Source of the DNA: Pedobacter puniceum
GTDB lineage: Bacteria; Bacteroidota; Bacteroidia; Sphingobacteriales; Sphingobacteriaceae
NCBI RefSeq assembly: GCF_009674685.1
Contig: NZ_WKJI01000001.1
Location: forward strand, 62,001-126,000
Direction: 5' to 3'
DNA: 64,000 bases
The first letter of the stretch is position 1. Each line of letters begins with the position of its first letter. This document shows, piece by piece, positions 34,533-43,835 of this stretch. A program made the translations under genes and the position numbers. Under the pieces are notes generated by a model, which had not been told where the DNA came from, made no database searches, and saw nothing but the letters and a program-made list of their open reading frames with translations.

Positions 34533-35468
34533 TTAGATATAATTAACTTTTTTGCCGAGTTTAAATAAAATATTGGCAATAGAAGAGTTAAATCTACTAA
34601 TGATAATAATTAACTCTTCATAGGGGTTTATTGATATGTTTTTGAATATAGCATGAGTAAATAAAGACGATATATTTTTATAAGCAGATTTATTTTTAGA
34701 TTTATGTGCCTCCATCAAATCTTTAAGAATTAACTTTTTTAATTCCATTTTTAATAAAAAATCATCTTTTTTTTCTATAAGTTGAGTCATATCTAATAAA
34801 ACATCATACGAATAATCCGAAATATTATATTTTGATGTATTAGAAATTCTATGTGTACTCTCATGAATCCTAATTCTACAACTATTTATATTTTTATCAA
34901 AACCAAATTTAAAATCTAGAGTATAGAGATGAAATAATAATAAAAATTCTTGTCCCCTTTTTATACCCTCGTTCCAACTTAAATTGTTTAGACAGGTCTT
35001 TTTTAATAAAAAGTTTGAAGTGGTTGGGAAATTTTTCATAAATGAGGAAGGATTATCATTGCTAATTATACCACCTCTCACTTTCAAAGGAGGACTATTA
35101 TATACATCGTTATTAAAATAGTATTCTTTCCCAAAAACAATATCATGATTATTCAGAGTTAAAAAATCTATTTGTTTCTGTAAAACAAAGTTGTCGTAAA
35201 GAACATCATCTGAATCTAAAAATTTAATGTATTTTCCTTTAGAATAATAAACCCCCGTATTTCTTGCTGCACAAGCTCCAAATCCTCCATTTGCTATTAT
35301 TTTAATTTTATGATTTAGATAAGGCTTAACGATTTCTAAAGTAGCGTCCTGACTATGATCATCAATGATTAGGCATTCCCAATTTTGATAAGACTGACAA
35401 ATTATAGAATCTATAGTTTCTCTAATAAATTTTTCAGAGTTGTATACCGGTATTATTATAGAAATCAT
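34533..35468 (-). CDS. family 2 glycosyltransferase
   Basis: A 311-residue GT-A enzyme with MISIIIPVYNSEKFIRETIDSIICQSYQNWECLIIDDHSQDATL, YIKFLDSDDVLYD (metal motif) and a degenerate acceptor motif around GIKRGQEFLLLFHLY. The C-terminal third is AT-rich and Lys/Asn-rich (LKKLILKDLMEAHKSKNKSAYKN). It sits between two related family 2 genes, in a block that looks to have grown by duplication. The product sugar is unknown. Confidence 0.92.
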   Translation of the reverse strand: MISIIIPVYNSEKFIRETIDSIICQSYQNWECLIIDDHSQDATLEIVKPYLNHKIKIIANGGFGACAARNTGVYYSKGKYIKFLDSDDVLYDNFVLQKQIDFLTLNNHDIVFGKEYYFNNDVYNSPPLKVRGGIISNDNPSSFMKNFPTTSNFLLKKTCLNNLSWNEGIKRGQEFLLLFHLYTLDFKFGFDKNINSCRIRIHESTHRISNTSKYNISDYSYDVLLDMTQLIEKKDDFLLKMELKKLILKDLMEAHKSKNKSAYKNISSLFTHAIFKNISINPYEELIIIISRFNSSIANILFKLGKKVNYI

Positions 35469-35487
35469 AACATTAAGTTCTCTTAAT

Positions 35488-36459
35488 TTAAAAAGGAGGT
35501 AGCCCTCGTAAGCGATTGATGATAAACCTCATTCTTTTTGCATTTTTTAAGCCTATATAATAAGAAAGCTTCTGAACAAAGCGGTCACCTATCTCATGGC
35601 AGGCTTTTTTATTGTAGAGCTCTTTTTTACAAAGAAGTGCTATGTTTTCATCTCTTAGTAGCATTTTAAAGTAGAGGTAATAAAAGAACTTATCTGAAGC
35701 TTCTCTACCTTTAATACCATATTTTTCGGTAACTATATTTTTATATGTTAATGCAGAGATATACCAGGAGTACAAATGAGCTTGATCTCCAGATTTTGAT
35801 AAACTAGGCAAATCATGTCTTCTATAAAAGCTTAAAACTTTTGGTATAATAACTACTTGGTCAGTTTTAGAAATTATACGATAAAAGAAATCTCCATCAT
35901 CATTTCTTGTTAAACTTTCATTCCAACCATCAGTTTCTTTTATGAGCGCTCTATTTACTAACCATGTTATTGGCGGCATTTCTACTCTGGAAAGTAGCCA
36001 TTCCTCTTCAGAATGATTTAACTTATTTAAAAATGGTTGGATAGGGCCAATTTTATAATCTAATGAATTAGAAAATCGCTGCCAATAGCATCCAATAAGT
36101 GTTCTTTTTGTAATTTTATTTTGTTTGATAAAATCAATTTGAGTAGCAATTTTTTCAGGAGAAATGATATCATCCGCATCTAAGTATTGTATAAATTCTC
36201 CTTTAGATAATTGAAAACCATAGTTTCTAGCTGCCGCAGCTCCTTTTCCTTTATTCCTTTTAAGAATTATATTTGAATGTAAGCTTTGATATTTATAAGC
36301 AATGCTCCAACTTTTGTCGGTTGAGTGGTCATCAATAAGGATAAGCTCAATTTTTTTGTATACTTGGTTAATTGCACACTCTAATGTATCCTGTAAAAAA
36401 GACTCTGCATTATAGATAGGTATGATGATAGAAACTAAAGGAAAGTTATTTAACTCCAT
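35488..36459 (-). CDS. family 2 glycosyltransferase
   Basis: A 323-residue GT-A enzyme. PLVSIIIPIYNAESFLQDTLECAINQVYKKIELILIDDHSTDKSW opens it, FIQYLDADDIISPEKIATQ gives the metal motif, and NDDGDFFYRIISKTDQ with SFYRRHDLPSLSKSGDQ the acceptor-side motif. It is the paralogue of the 33538-34530 gene. Its start overlaps the upstream gene by 10 bases. Confidence 0.93.
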   Translation of the reverse strand: MELNNFPLVSIIIPIYNAESFLQDTLECAINQVYKKIELILIDDHSTDKSWSIAYKYQSLHSNIILKRNKGKGAAAARNYGFQLSKGEFIQYLDADDIISPEKIATQIDFIKQNKITKRTLIGCYWQRFSNSLDYKIGPIQPFLNKLNHSEEEWLLSRVEMPPITWLVNRALIKETDGWNESLTRNDDGDFFYRIISKTDQVVIIPKVLSFYRRHDLPSLSKSGDQAHLYSWYISALTYKNIVTEKYGIKGREASDKFFYYLYFKMLLRDENIALLCKKELYNKKACHEIGDRFVQKLSYYIGLKNAKRMRFIINRLRGLPPF

Positions 36460-37394
36460 AAGTCTTTAATGATATATTTTAATTTTTGTTTCCAAGGTAA
36501 GCCAGAGTTTTTCAAGGATAAGAGTCTCTCAATTAATCTAATTTTACCGCTATTGTTTTTACAAAAACTTTTATAGAATTCATTTATTTCAATTTGTAAA
36601 TTATTCTTAGTGATATCTAAAGCCCCTTTTTCATCTAAATAGCCTTTATAGATATTAGTTACACCAATTAACTCTGCCCACATAACATTTTCAATAGTGT
36701 GGGTTTTCGCTTCTTGATGTTGTCTAAATAAAGAGAATAATTCATTTATACGAATTACTTTATAATTGTTCTTTATCAATTGAAGCCAAAATTCAAAATC
36801 CATACAAAATCGAAGTTGTTCGTAGAATTTTAAGTTATGGTGTCTCATTGTCCAAAACATACTGGCCTGAGGTGCTATCATTTTTTTTAATAGCGCAGCT
36901 TTTAAATCTTTTGGAAAACTTGGAATATCTAATTTTCCATCAACATCATCAAAATTAGCAGCCCAGTAACAATTTCCTATAAATAACAAGTCGGCTTCAC
37001 TATCTTCTTCTAAAAAAGAATTTGCTACCTTAAATAAGGTTTTAGGATAATAACAATCATCACTATTTAAATAGGCAAATATTTCACCTGTTGCTTTACT
37101 GAAACCTTTATTTAAAGCATGACTTTGTCCTCTATCAGTTTCACTTACCCAGTATGTAATTTTATCTTGATATTTTTTTAAAATATGAACAGTATTATCT
37201 GTACTTCCCCCGTCAATAATAATATATTCTAAATTGGGATAGCCTTGATTTAGAACTGACAGGATGGTTTCTTCTATATATTGGCCTTGATTAAAGCTTG
37301 GTGTAACTATTGAGATTTTAGGCCAATATGTTCTAATAGCGTATAAGTCTTCGTTAGGTTCATGCCTCCAAGGCCAACGATTTAATGCTATCAT
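36450..37394 (-). CDS. family 2 glycosyltransferase (WcaA-like)
   Basis: A 314-residue GT-A enzyme of the branch with PKISIVTPSFNQGQYIEETILSVLNQGYPNLEYIIIDGGSTDNTV, the spacer segment ITYWVSETDRGQSHALNKGFSKATGEIFAYLNSDDCYYP (metal motif NSDD) and an acceptor region MRHHNLKFYEQLRFCMDFEFWLQL. This branch is frequent in O-antigen clusters. A 25-residue N-terminal extension (RWPWRHEPNEDLYAIRTYWP) precedes the domain. Confidence 0.93.
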   Translation of the reverse strand: MIALNRWPWRHEPNEDLYAIRTYWPKISIVTPSFNQGQYIEETILSVLNQGYPNLEYIIIDGGSTDNTVHILKKYQDKITYWVSETDRGQSHALNKGFSKATGEIFAYLNSDDCYYPKTLFKVANSFLEEDSEADLLFIGNCYWAANFDDVDGKLDIPSFPKDLKAALLKKMIAPQASMFWTMRHHNLKFYEQLRFCMDFEFWLQLIKNNYKVIRINELFSLFRQHQEAKTHTIENVMWAELIGVTNIYKGYLDEKGALDITKNNLQIEINEFYKSFCKNNSGKIRLIERLLSLKNSGLPWKQKLKYIIKDLWS

Positions 37395-37399
37395 AAATA

Positions 37400-38548
37400 T
37401 TAGTTCGGATTTATGTACTTACTAAATACGCAATCCATTGATTTACAATAATGTTCTATTGTAAATTCTTTTTTAAAACTATTCTTCATTTTTATTTGTA
37501 ACTCTCTTAGATAGTTTTTATCAATAGATATTTTTAATAAAATAGAATATAGGGCATTGAAATCGTTAAATAGTAAGCCTGTTACTTCGTTTTCTATCAA
37601 CTCAGCGTTTCCACTATGATTATAACCTATAGGGATTTTTCCATAACTCATGGCTTCAACAGTTACTCTACCAAAACCTTCGTATATACTACCATTTATT
37701 AAAATATCAAATAAAGCATAAATTCTTTCAGTTTCTTTAATATGACCAGTTAATATAACATTTTCTTCTAATCGTTGTGAGTTTATATATTGAAGAATGG
37801 TTTCGTAATACTCGCCAGATCCTTCACCGATTAGGTATAATTTACAATTTTTAAAACATTTATCTTTACTCTCTAGTAGTAAATGAAAAGCTTTAATAAT
37901 CTCTAACTGATTTTTATAAGGTACAATAACACCTACTACACCAAAATTGAGGTCTGTTTTAAAGTTACTGTACTCAAACTTTTTTGTTAATTCATCTTCC
38001 TTCACTACTCCATTATAAACTGTTTCACTGTTCTTATTTTTTAAGTTATAGTGATGCGTTATTGATTGTGATATGGCAATATTAAATGTATTTATACTTA
38101 AAAGTTTTTTTTGAAAATTTAACCCAAAATCTGGGATAAGTTGATAGTCCAGAGTTCCAAACTCTCTTAAGTGCCATATGTGTGGTATTCTAAGCAGTTT
38201 AGAAATGAAAAATCCGTAGTAAAGAACAGAGCTATTACTGTATATTAGTCGAGGTTCTAGATTTTTAATTAGTTTATATAGTTGGAAAATATATCTAATT
38301 TTCTTAATCGCACTTTTAAATCGAGTGTAAGCAGCGTACTCAGAATTGTTGACATTTAGAGGGTACCAATAGTATATATATTTAATATTAAGTTTGTCCA
38401 ACTCAAGGCTCAATTCTCCGTTATTGGGTAAAATAACTATGAAGTTAGTTAAACAAATAGAAGTGTTTTTTAAAAAAGTTAATAATGACAGGTTAGCACC
38501 ATATAATGATGTGTAATGAGTGAGGATGATTATTTTGTTTGGAGGCAA
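37400..38548 (-). CDS. GT4 glycosyltransferase
   Basis: A 382-residue GT-B enzyme. The N-terminal IILTHYTSLYGANLSLLTFL and IPHIWHLREFGTLDY match the corresponding parts of the 40589-41737 product (LYGASQSLLS, HVWHIREFGDIDY), so they are paralogues. The donor half shows GVVGVIVPYKNQLEIIKAF, LYLIGEGSGEYYE, VILTGHIKETERIYALFDILINGSIYEGFGRVTVEAMSYGKIPIGYNHSGNAELI with the EGFG...EA Glu pair. Confidence 0.92.
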   Translation of the reverse strand: MPPNKIIILTHYTSLYGANLSLLTFLKNTSICLTNFIVILPNNGELSLELDKLNIKYIYYWYPLNVNNSEYAAYTRFKSAIKKIRYIFQLYKLIKNLEPRLIYSNSSVLYYGFFISKLLRIPHIWHLREFGTLDYQLIPDFGLNFQKKLLSINTFNIAISQSITHHYNLKNKNSETVYNGVVKEDELTKKFEYSNFKTDLNFGVVGVIVPYKNQLEIIKAFHLLLESKDKCFKNCKLYLIGEGSGEYYETILQYINSQRLEENVILTGHIKETERIYALFDILINGSIYEGFGRVTVEAMSYGKIPIGYNHSGNAELIENEVTGLLFNDFNALYSILLKISIDKNYLRELQIKMKNSFKKEFTIEHYCKSMDCVFSKYINPN

Positions 38549-38567
38549 GTTTATATGGGGCTATTAA

Positions 38568-39479
38568 CTAATTTAGAAAAGCTTTTTTCCCTTTCGATTT
38601 TTTTAAATTTAAGGCTAAAGTTTCATAATCTAATTTTGTTAAAAAAATAAGTTTCTGTAGAGATATTTTAAAGGTTTTTCTTTTAAATAATATGTTTTTT
38701 AAACATGTAAAAATTAAGCTTCTAGACTCTCTAGCAATTGAAAAGTATAGATTCGGATTTGATGTTTTTTCTATAATAGAACGTTTATAATCGTTTATTT
38801 CATTAAAATACTCATTATTACCTCTATCTTCTCTGTCATGATTTATAAATACTGTAGGGACTATGCCAATTTTTAAATTATGAAAATGAACCCTATGAAC
38901 ATAATTATTATCTTCTCCATAGTGAAAAAAAGAAGGATTAAAGCCGCCAACTATCTCTAAACATTCTCTTGTTATCAACCAAGCGGCTGCATTAGTAAAT
39001 TTAATTGGATAGATATCTTTTAAATTATCAGAATTTAATATAAAGTCGGAAATAAGACCCGGACAATCTTCGGAATTAATATGATGAGAAAAATTTTTAT
39101 CAAGCGCAGTCCCTTTACCATTTAAGTGAATTGGACTTAAAATCCCATATGATTTATCTTTATAACTCGTTGATATTAAAACTTCAATGGTATCTGGATG
39201 TACCCAAGCATCTTGATTAAGTAGAAATACATAATCTGTATTGGAATTGAGAGCATATTGTATCCCTAAATTATTGGCAGCTCCGAAACCTAAATTTTCT
39301 TTTTTCTCTAATAATTTTACTGAAGGGTATTTATTTTCTATTATGTTTAGTGTATTGTCTTTTGATCCATTATCTATGACTATTATTTCAATTTTTTTTG
39401 AAGATTTAATAAGACTATTAATACATCTTTCAATCCATTGTTCTCCATTATAGGTAACTATTATAGTAGCTACTTTCAT
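38568..39479 (-). CDS. family 2 glycosyltransferase (rhamnosyltransferase-like)
   Basis: A 303-residue GT-A enzyme. VATIIVTYNGEQWIERCINSLIKSS, IIVIDNGSKDNTLNII, LLEKKENLGFGAANNLGIQYAL and YVFLLNQDAWVHPD (metal region) are typical of the WbbL/RfbN rhamnosyltransferase branch, as is the acceptor motif PSFFHYGEDNNYVHRVHFHNLKIGIVPTVFINHDRED. Donor identity is not proven by this. Confidence 0.92.
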   Translation of the reverse strand: MKVATIIVTYNGEQWIERCINSLIKSSKKIEIIVIDNGSKDNTLNIIENKYPSVKLLEKKENLGFGAANNLGIQYALNSNTDYVFLLNQDAWVHPDTIEVLISTSYKDKSYGILSPIHLNGKGTALDKNFSHHINSEDCPGLISDFILNSDNLKDIYPIKFTNAAAWLITRECLEIVGGFNPSFFHYGEDNNYVHRVHFHNLKIGIVPTVFINHDREDRGNNEYFNEINDYKRSIIEKTSNPNLYFSIARESRSLIFTCLKNILFKRKTFKISLQKLIFLTKLDYETLALNLKKSKGKKAFLN

Positions 39480-39480
39480 G

Positions 39481-40605
39481 TTATTTATTTTCAGTTTCTT
39501 TCAATGCTTCTAGTGTTGCTTCTAGGTATTGTCTACCCCATTTTATACAGGGCTCTAAGTGGTTTCCTTCAGCCCATTCATTCCAAGCATTAATAAAAAT
39601 AAAGTTTTCATCCTTTGAAAATGGCTTAAACATATTTAATTTACCTTTTAGCCATTTTTTATAAATCTTAGGGGTTGAATTCTTGAAGATTAAAGCATTA
39701 GAGCCTTTCCTCGCAGTATTGTCCCACATAGGTGAAACACAAGGATAAATCTTATAATCTTTAATAGGTGGATTATTTAAATCATAATCAATATATTGTT
39801 CTAAATCATGTGTATTTAATTGAAGTATTGGGCTATTGTAACGAGCAATTAATTTTTTAAACAGTCGAGATAATCTATTGTTTTTTTGATATTTATTAGC
39901 TTTATTTTTGATATAACTCTTAAAGTTAGCACTCATAGGCTGAAATTCTACAGCGGCATCAAATTTATTTAAAGCATTCTTGCCATTAGAACCCGTCCAA
40001 CGCTCAATTCTACACCAATAAATTTCTAGATTTACTTTTTTTAATTCAGTATTCCAAAGTTCAATTGTATCATCCAAGTTGGGTATATCATCGCTTTTGT
40101 AAATGATAAACACAGGTTTATTATATACCTTGATATATCTTTTATCTTGAAAAAACGGAATTAAATAGTTAATATGTTGTATATAGTCAGCTTCAGAATA
40201 GTTTTGTTTAACTAAAACATCTTTTTCATTTCCATCCCAAGTTCTTGTCCAATTTTCATTTGCCCAACAAAACATAAATGGGAAATCTTCTTTAGGATTA
40301 GCTAGCATTCTTTCTATTGGTTCGTACATCATTGGTTTTCCATTAAACCAATAATGATAGTAACAAAAACCATATATGCCATATTGCTTCGCTAGTTCTA
40401 TTTGTGCAATTCTAGCTTCTTCTAATCTTAAATCATAAAACCCTAAATCTGTAGGTAAATGAGGCTGGTAATGGCCTTCAAATAAAGGCTTAGCTTTGGT
40501 TACATTGGTCCACTCAGTAAATCCTTTACCCCACCATTCATCATTTTCTGGTATCGGATGAAATTGAGGGAGGTGAATGGCAATAGGTTTAATCTTTTTT
40601 AACAT
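39481..40605 (-). CDS. WbsX-like (GH99-type) polysaccharide protein
   Basis: A 374-residue protein of the WbsX family, annotated as glycosyltransferase but with a fold related to glycoside hydrolase family 99. Diagnostic segments are PIAIHLPQFHPIPENDEWWGKGFTEWTNVTKAKPLFEGHYQPHLP, YGIYGFCYYHYWFNGKPMMYEPIE, FMFCWANENWTRTWDG and FIFINAWNEWAEGNHLEP near the C-terminus. Members occur throughout O-antigen and rhamnan clusters; whether they make or trim the glycan is not established. The start overlaps the upstream GT4 by 17 bases. Confidence 0.9.
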   Translation of the reverse strand: MLKKIKPIAIHLPQFHPIPENDEWWGKGFTEWTNVTKAKPLFEGHYQPHLPTDLGFYDLRLEEARIAQIELAKQYGIYGFCYYHYWFNGKPMMYEPIERMLANPKEDFPFMFCWANENWTRTWDGNEKDVLVKQNYSEADYIQHINYLIPFFQDKRYIKVYNKPVFIIYKSDDIPNLDDTIELWNTELKKVNLEIYWCRIERWTGSNGKNALNKFDAAVEFQPMSANFKSYIKNKANKYQKNNRLSRLFKKLIARYNSPILQLNTHDLEQYIDYDLNNPPIKDYKIYPCVSPMWDNTARKGSNALIFKNSTPKIYKKWLKGKLNMFKPFSKDENFIFINAWNEWAEGNHLEPCIKWGRQYLEATLEALKETENK

Positions 40606-41737
40606 TTGCTGCCTTTTTCAAAATTTCACTTACATTGCTGAGGTATCTTGCTGAGCTAAAATGCTCTCTTGCTTTTTGATAGCCGTTTCTAGTTATATTA
40701 ATATAATTGTCTTTGGAATGAAAAAGCTCTAATAGATTTGTCAAAAGGGATTGGTCGGACTTTTCATACAGATAACCATTAACTTGATGATTAATAATTT
40801 CTGGCAACCCCCCACTGTTGTTTCCAATTACTGGTTTGCTATTCATCATTGCCTCTATTACAGATCTTCCGAACCCTTCATGTTCAGAGCAATTTAGAAT
40901 CACGTCTAATTGGCTATAAATATTCTCATTCTCAACAAATCCATGAAATATAACTTTTGATTCAATCTTAAAGTCTAATATCAGCTGTTTTAAAGCCCTA
41001 AAATAATCATTATCTATAACTCCACCATAGAAATGTAAATTAGCATTGGGGTAGATATCTAGAAATTTTACATAAGCTTGAAGCGCTATTAACTGACCTT
41101 TTCCAGGTGTAATTGCTCCCAAAAGACCAAGATTAATTTTTCCTTCTTGAGGGTAATTAATGGTCTTCGGTTCTAATATATCAATTCCGTTGTGAATTAT
41201 TGTTGCATCAATTTGTGTATTGTTAAACCAATTTTGTTTCAACTTTTGAGAAACAAAGATACATTTGCTTTTTGCTATATACCGTTTAATAGTGTGTTTA
41301 GATGGTAAGTAAGTAAAACCATAATCAATATCTCCAAATTCTCTGATGTGCCATACGTGAGGAATTTTAAGTTTATTAGCTATATAATATCCTGTACTAA
41401 CAACAGAAGTATTAGTGTAAATTACATCTGGAGCAAAAATACTTGTTAAAATCTTAAGTTGTTGCAGTGCCTTATAGTTTTTCCATAAATATCTCAAACG
41501 TATACGAAGCTTAGCAATTTGGTTTTCATTTGCTTTAAACGAAGATACACATCTAGGAAAATATATAATCTTGTATGGTATATTTTTAGCATTCAAGAAT
41601 TTCTCTATTGGGCCACCATAAGGTAATAACACCATAATCTTGAACCGATTTGTATTTACTAAATGTTCTACAATACTCAGTAAAGATTGAGAAGCTCCAT
41701 ACAGGCCAGCGTCATGGGCGAAAATTAGTATTTTCAA
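40589..41737 (-). CDS. GT4 glycosyltransferase
   Basis: A 382-residue GT-B enzyme with ILIFAHDAGLYGASQSLLSIVEHL, HVWHIREFGDIDYGF, GLLGAITPGKGQLIALQAYVKF, LHFYGGVIDNDYFRAL, VIFHGFVENENIYSQLDVILNCSEHEGFGRSVIEAMMNSKPVIGNNSGGLPEII. It is a paralogue of the 37400-38548 gene. About 90 bases of AT-rich DNA separate it from the upstream gene, so it may have its own ribosome entry. Confidence 0.92.
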   Translation of the reverse strand: MKILIFAHDAGLYGASQSLLSIVEHLVNTNRFKIMVLLPYGGPIEKFLNAKNIPYKIIYFPRCVSSFKANENQIAKLRIRLRYLWKNYKALQQLKILTSIFAPDVIYTNTSVVSTGYYIANKLKIPHVWHIREFGDIDYGFTYLPSKHTIKRYIAKSKCIFVSQKLKQNWFNNTQIDATIIHNGIDILEPKTINYPQEGKINLGLLGAITPGKGQLIALQAYVKFLDIYPNANLHFYGGVIDNDYFRALKQLILDFKIESKVIFHGFVENENIYSQLDVILNCSEHEGFGRSVIEAMMNSKPVIGNNSGGLPEIINHQVNGYLYEKSDQSLLTNLLELFHSKDNYINITRNGYQKAREHFSSARYLSNVSEILKKAANVKKD

Positions 41738-41824
41738 TATATTTTATTTAAATAATATAATTTGATTATCAAAATATTTGTTTAAAACTATCTAAAAAAA
41801 TAAAATATATGTATCTGTTAATTC

Positions 41825-42970
41825 TTAACTGTATTTATCAATTGCTTTTTTAATTGCTTCTTCTAAACAACTTAAATGTTTCTCGATACTGAAATTTTCT
41901 TTAATATGTATTGTAGCATTTTCACCATATAATCGACATAGTTCAGGGTTCTCTATTATTTTTAGCATATTATTTGCCATCGTTTCTATATCCATCTCTT
42001 CACAAAGTAAACCTGTTTTTTCATGAATTACTACATCAGGAATTCCTGCATGATATGTAGAAATAACAGGCAATGCGGCAGCCTGAGCTTCTAGAATAGA
42101 AACCGGTGTACCCTCTGCATCTCCATTGTCAGCAACAATTGAATGTTGTACAAATGCTATAGATTCGGTAAATAATGTTTTTACTTCTTGAGGTTTTAAC
42201 ACACCAAGAAAAGATACATTATTTTGAAGTCCCAATATCTTCACTAAATTTTTGCAAGTATTTAAAAGTGGCCCATCACCTCCAAAAACTAATCTTGTAT
42301 CTGGATGCTTATTTACAATTTTTTGGAAAGCCATAATTAATAAATAAGGAGCTTTTTTGTCTACAAACCTACCTACGGCAACAAATTGTTGTTTCTTAAG
42401 CTGTTTAGGAATTTCAAAAAAAGAGGAATGTGGTCCATATGTATTTAAGAGTACTTTCTCTTCTGGGCATCCTAACTCAATTAATGCAGATTTCATTCTT
42501 TTAGAAACGACTACAATTCTTTTTGCATAAGAGAAAACTTCTAAATACTTGTCTCGGTATTCGTCTAAAAGTTTGTATTCACTAGCGTCTGCTCCATGAA
42601 AATGAGTAATTAAAGGGATGTTTAAACTTTTAATAACATTCAAAGAATCTGCAGCAGTAACACCAAACTCTGCAAGAACTAACTGTATTCTATTTTTAGC
42701 AAGCGAATGCTTCAACGCAAGTTCCGGGATACTTAATGATTTATCAAACACATATTTTAATCTATTAATTAAATTAGTGATTTGATTTTTTACTAAATAG
42801 CCTTCGCCCTCCAAATGAGAAGGAACTGTGCCCCCATAATAAAATTTGATATGGAAAGGTAGCGTTTTGTGTGCCTTAATAAATGTCTCTGAATAAGCAG
42901 TGTTATTTGTTGATAGAATTGCAACGTTAATAATGTTAGCCAATGAGTTTTTTAATTTTATATTATTCAA
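41825..42970 (-). CDS. GT4 glycosyltransferase (WcaL/AmsK-like)
   Basis: A 381-residue GT-B enzyme resembling colanic acid/amylovoran transferases. Features are VAILSTNNTAYSETFIKAHKTL, a gap region with IPLITHFHGADASEY, FVAVGRFVDKKAPYLLIMAFQKIV, LVFGGDGPLLNTCKNLV, VSFLGVLKPQEVKTLFTESIAFVQHSIVADNGDAEGTPVSILEAQAAALPVISTYHAGIPDVV. The EGTP...EA Glu pair is present, as is usual for that branch. It overlaps the upstream family 2 gene by 8 bases. Confidence 0.92.
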   Translation of the reverse strand: MNNIKLKNSLANIINVAILSTNNTAYSETFIKAHKTLPFHIKFYYGGTVPSHLEGEGYLVKNQITNLINRLKYVFDKSLSIPELALKHSLAKNRIQLVLAEFGVTAADSLNVIKSLNIPLITHFHGADASEYKLLDEYRDKYLEVFSYAKRIVVVSKRMKSALIELGCPEEKVLLNTYGPHSSFFEIPKQLKKQQFVAVGRFVDKKAPYLLIMAFQKIVNKHPDTRLVFGGDGPLLNTCKNLVKILGLQNNVSFLGVLKPQEVKTLFTESIAFVQHSIVADNGDAEGTPVSILEAQAAALPVISTYHAGIPDVVIHEKTGLLCEEMDIETMANNMLKIIENPELCRLYGENATIHIKENFSIEKHLSCLEEAIKKAIDKYS

Positions 42971-43832
42971 AATACTTAATTATTAAATGTAAAAAGTATT
43001 TTATGTCTTCTAGTAGGGAGGTTAACTTTATATTTTGAAATTTTTCAATTTGTTTCTTAGAAATCAAGCAATTAGTAAAATATTCATTGGATATTACATC
43101 ATTTTTCATTACAGTAAGCTCAGTTAATTCATTTTGAGTATTATTTTTTTTTATGATGTTCAAAGGATGTGTTCTATATAATACTGTTTTGGAGTCCAAA
43201 TAATAAAAGTTATAGTTTTTGGCCAATTTTAACCAAAGAGCCCAATCGCAAAAGTATATTGTATCTTGATTAAAAAGACCATTTTCAAATAAAAGTGATT
43301 TTTTAACCAAAACAGTTGGCATTGAAATAAAATTCCACATGTAAAATAGACATTGGAAATTGTATTTCTTCATAGTTATACCGTTTCTTAATATTTTATC
43401 TCTGATCTTTTTTTTCTTATATCTATTCTTATTCCAATGTTCTTTATTGACTATTAAACCGTCAGAATTAATGATTGATATATCCGAATGTATGAGTGAA
43501 ATGTCATCGTTATTATTAATGATTTCAATTTTTTTTGATAAACAATCAGGTAACATTATATCATCATCACTGAAAATATGGATATATTCTCCGCAGCAGT
43601 GCCTTAATGCAATATTGTGATTTTCTACTACACCAAGATTTTCTTGATTTTGAAAGTATTTAATTCTTTTATCTGTGAAATTTTTAACAATTTCTTCGGT
43701 ATTATCCGTTGAGGCATTATCTGTGATGATAATTTCAAAATCCTTAAAAGATTGTGACAAAATGCTTTCAATTGCTTCTTTTAAATAACTAGAACGATTA
43801 TAAGTGGGTATTATAACACTTACTTTTGGCAT
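42963..43832 (-). CDS. family 2 glycosyltransferase
   Basis: A 289-residue GT-A enzyme: KVSVIIPTYNRSSYLKEAIESILSQSFKDFEIIITDNASTDNTEEIV, YIHIFSDDDIMLPD (metal motif SDDD) and IYFCDWALWLKLAKNYNFYYLDSKTVLYRTHPLN. The C-terminus is AT-rich and Lys/Asn-rich. It starts 3 bases downstream of the FAD-enzyme gene's stop and overlaps the WcaL-like gene. Confidence 0.93.
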   Translation of the reverse strand: MPKVSVIIPTYNRSSYLKEAIESILSQSFKDFEIIITDNASTDNTEEIVKNFTDKRIKYFQNQENLGVVENHNIALRHCCGEYIHIFSDDDIMLPDCLSKKIEIINNNDDISLIHSDISIINSDGLIVNKEHWNKNRYKKKKIRDKILRNGITMKKYNFQCLFYMWNFISMPTVLVKKSLLFENGLFNQDTIYFCDWALWLKLAKNYNFYYLDSKTVLYRTHPLNIIKKNNTQNELTELTVMKNDVISNEYFTNCLISKKQIEKFQNIKLTSLLEDIKYFLHLIIKYFE

Positions 43833-43835
43833 AAT

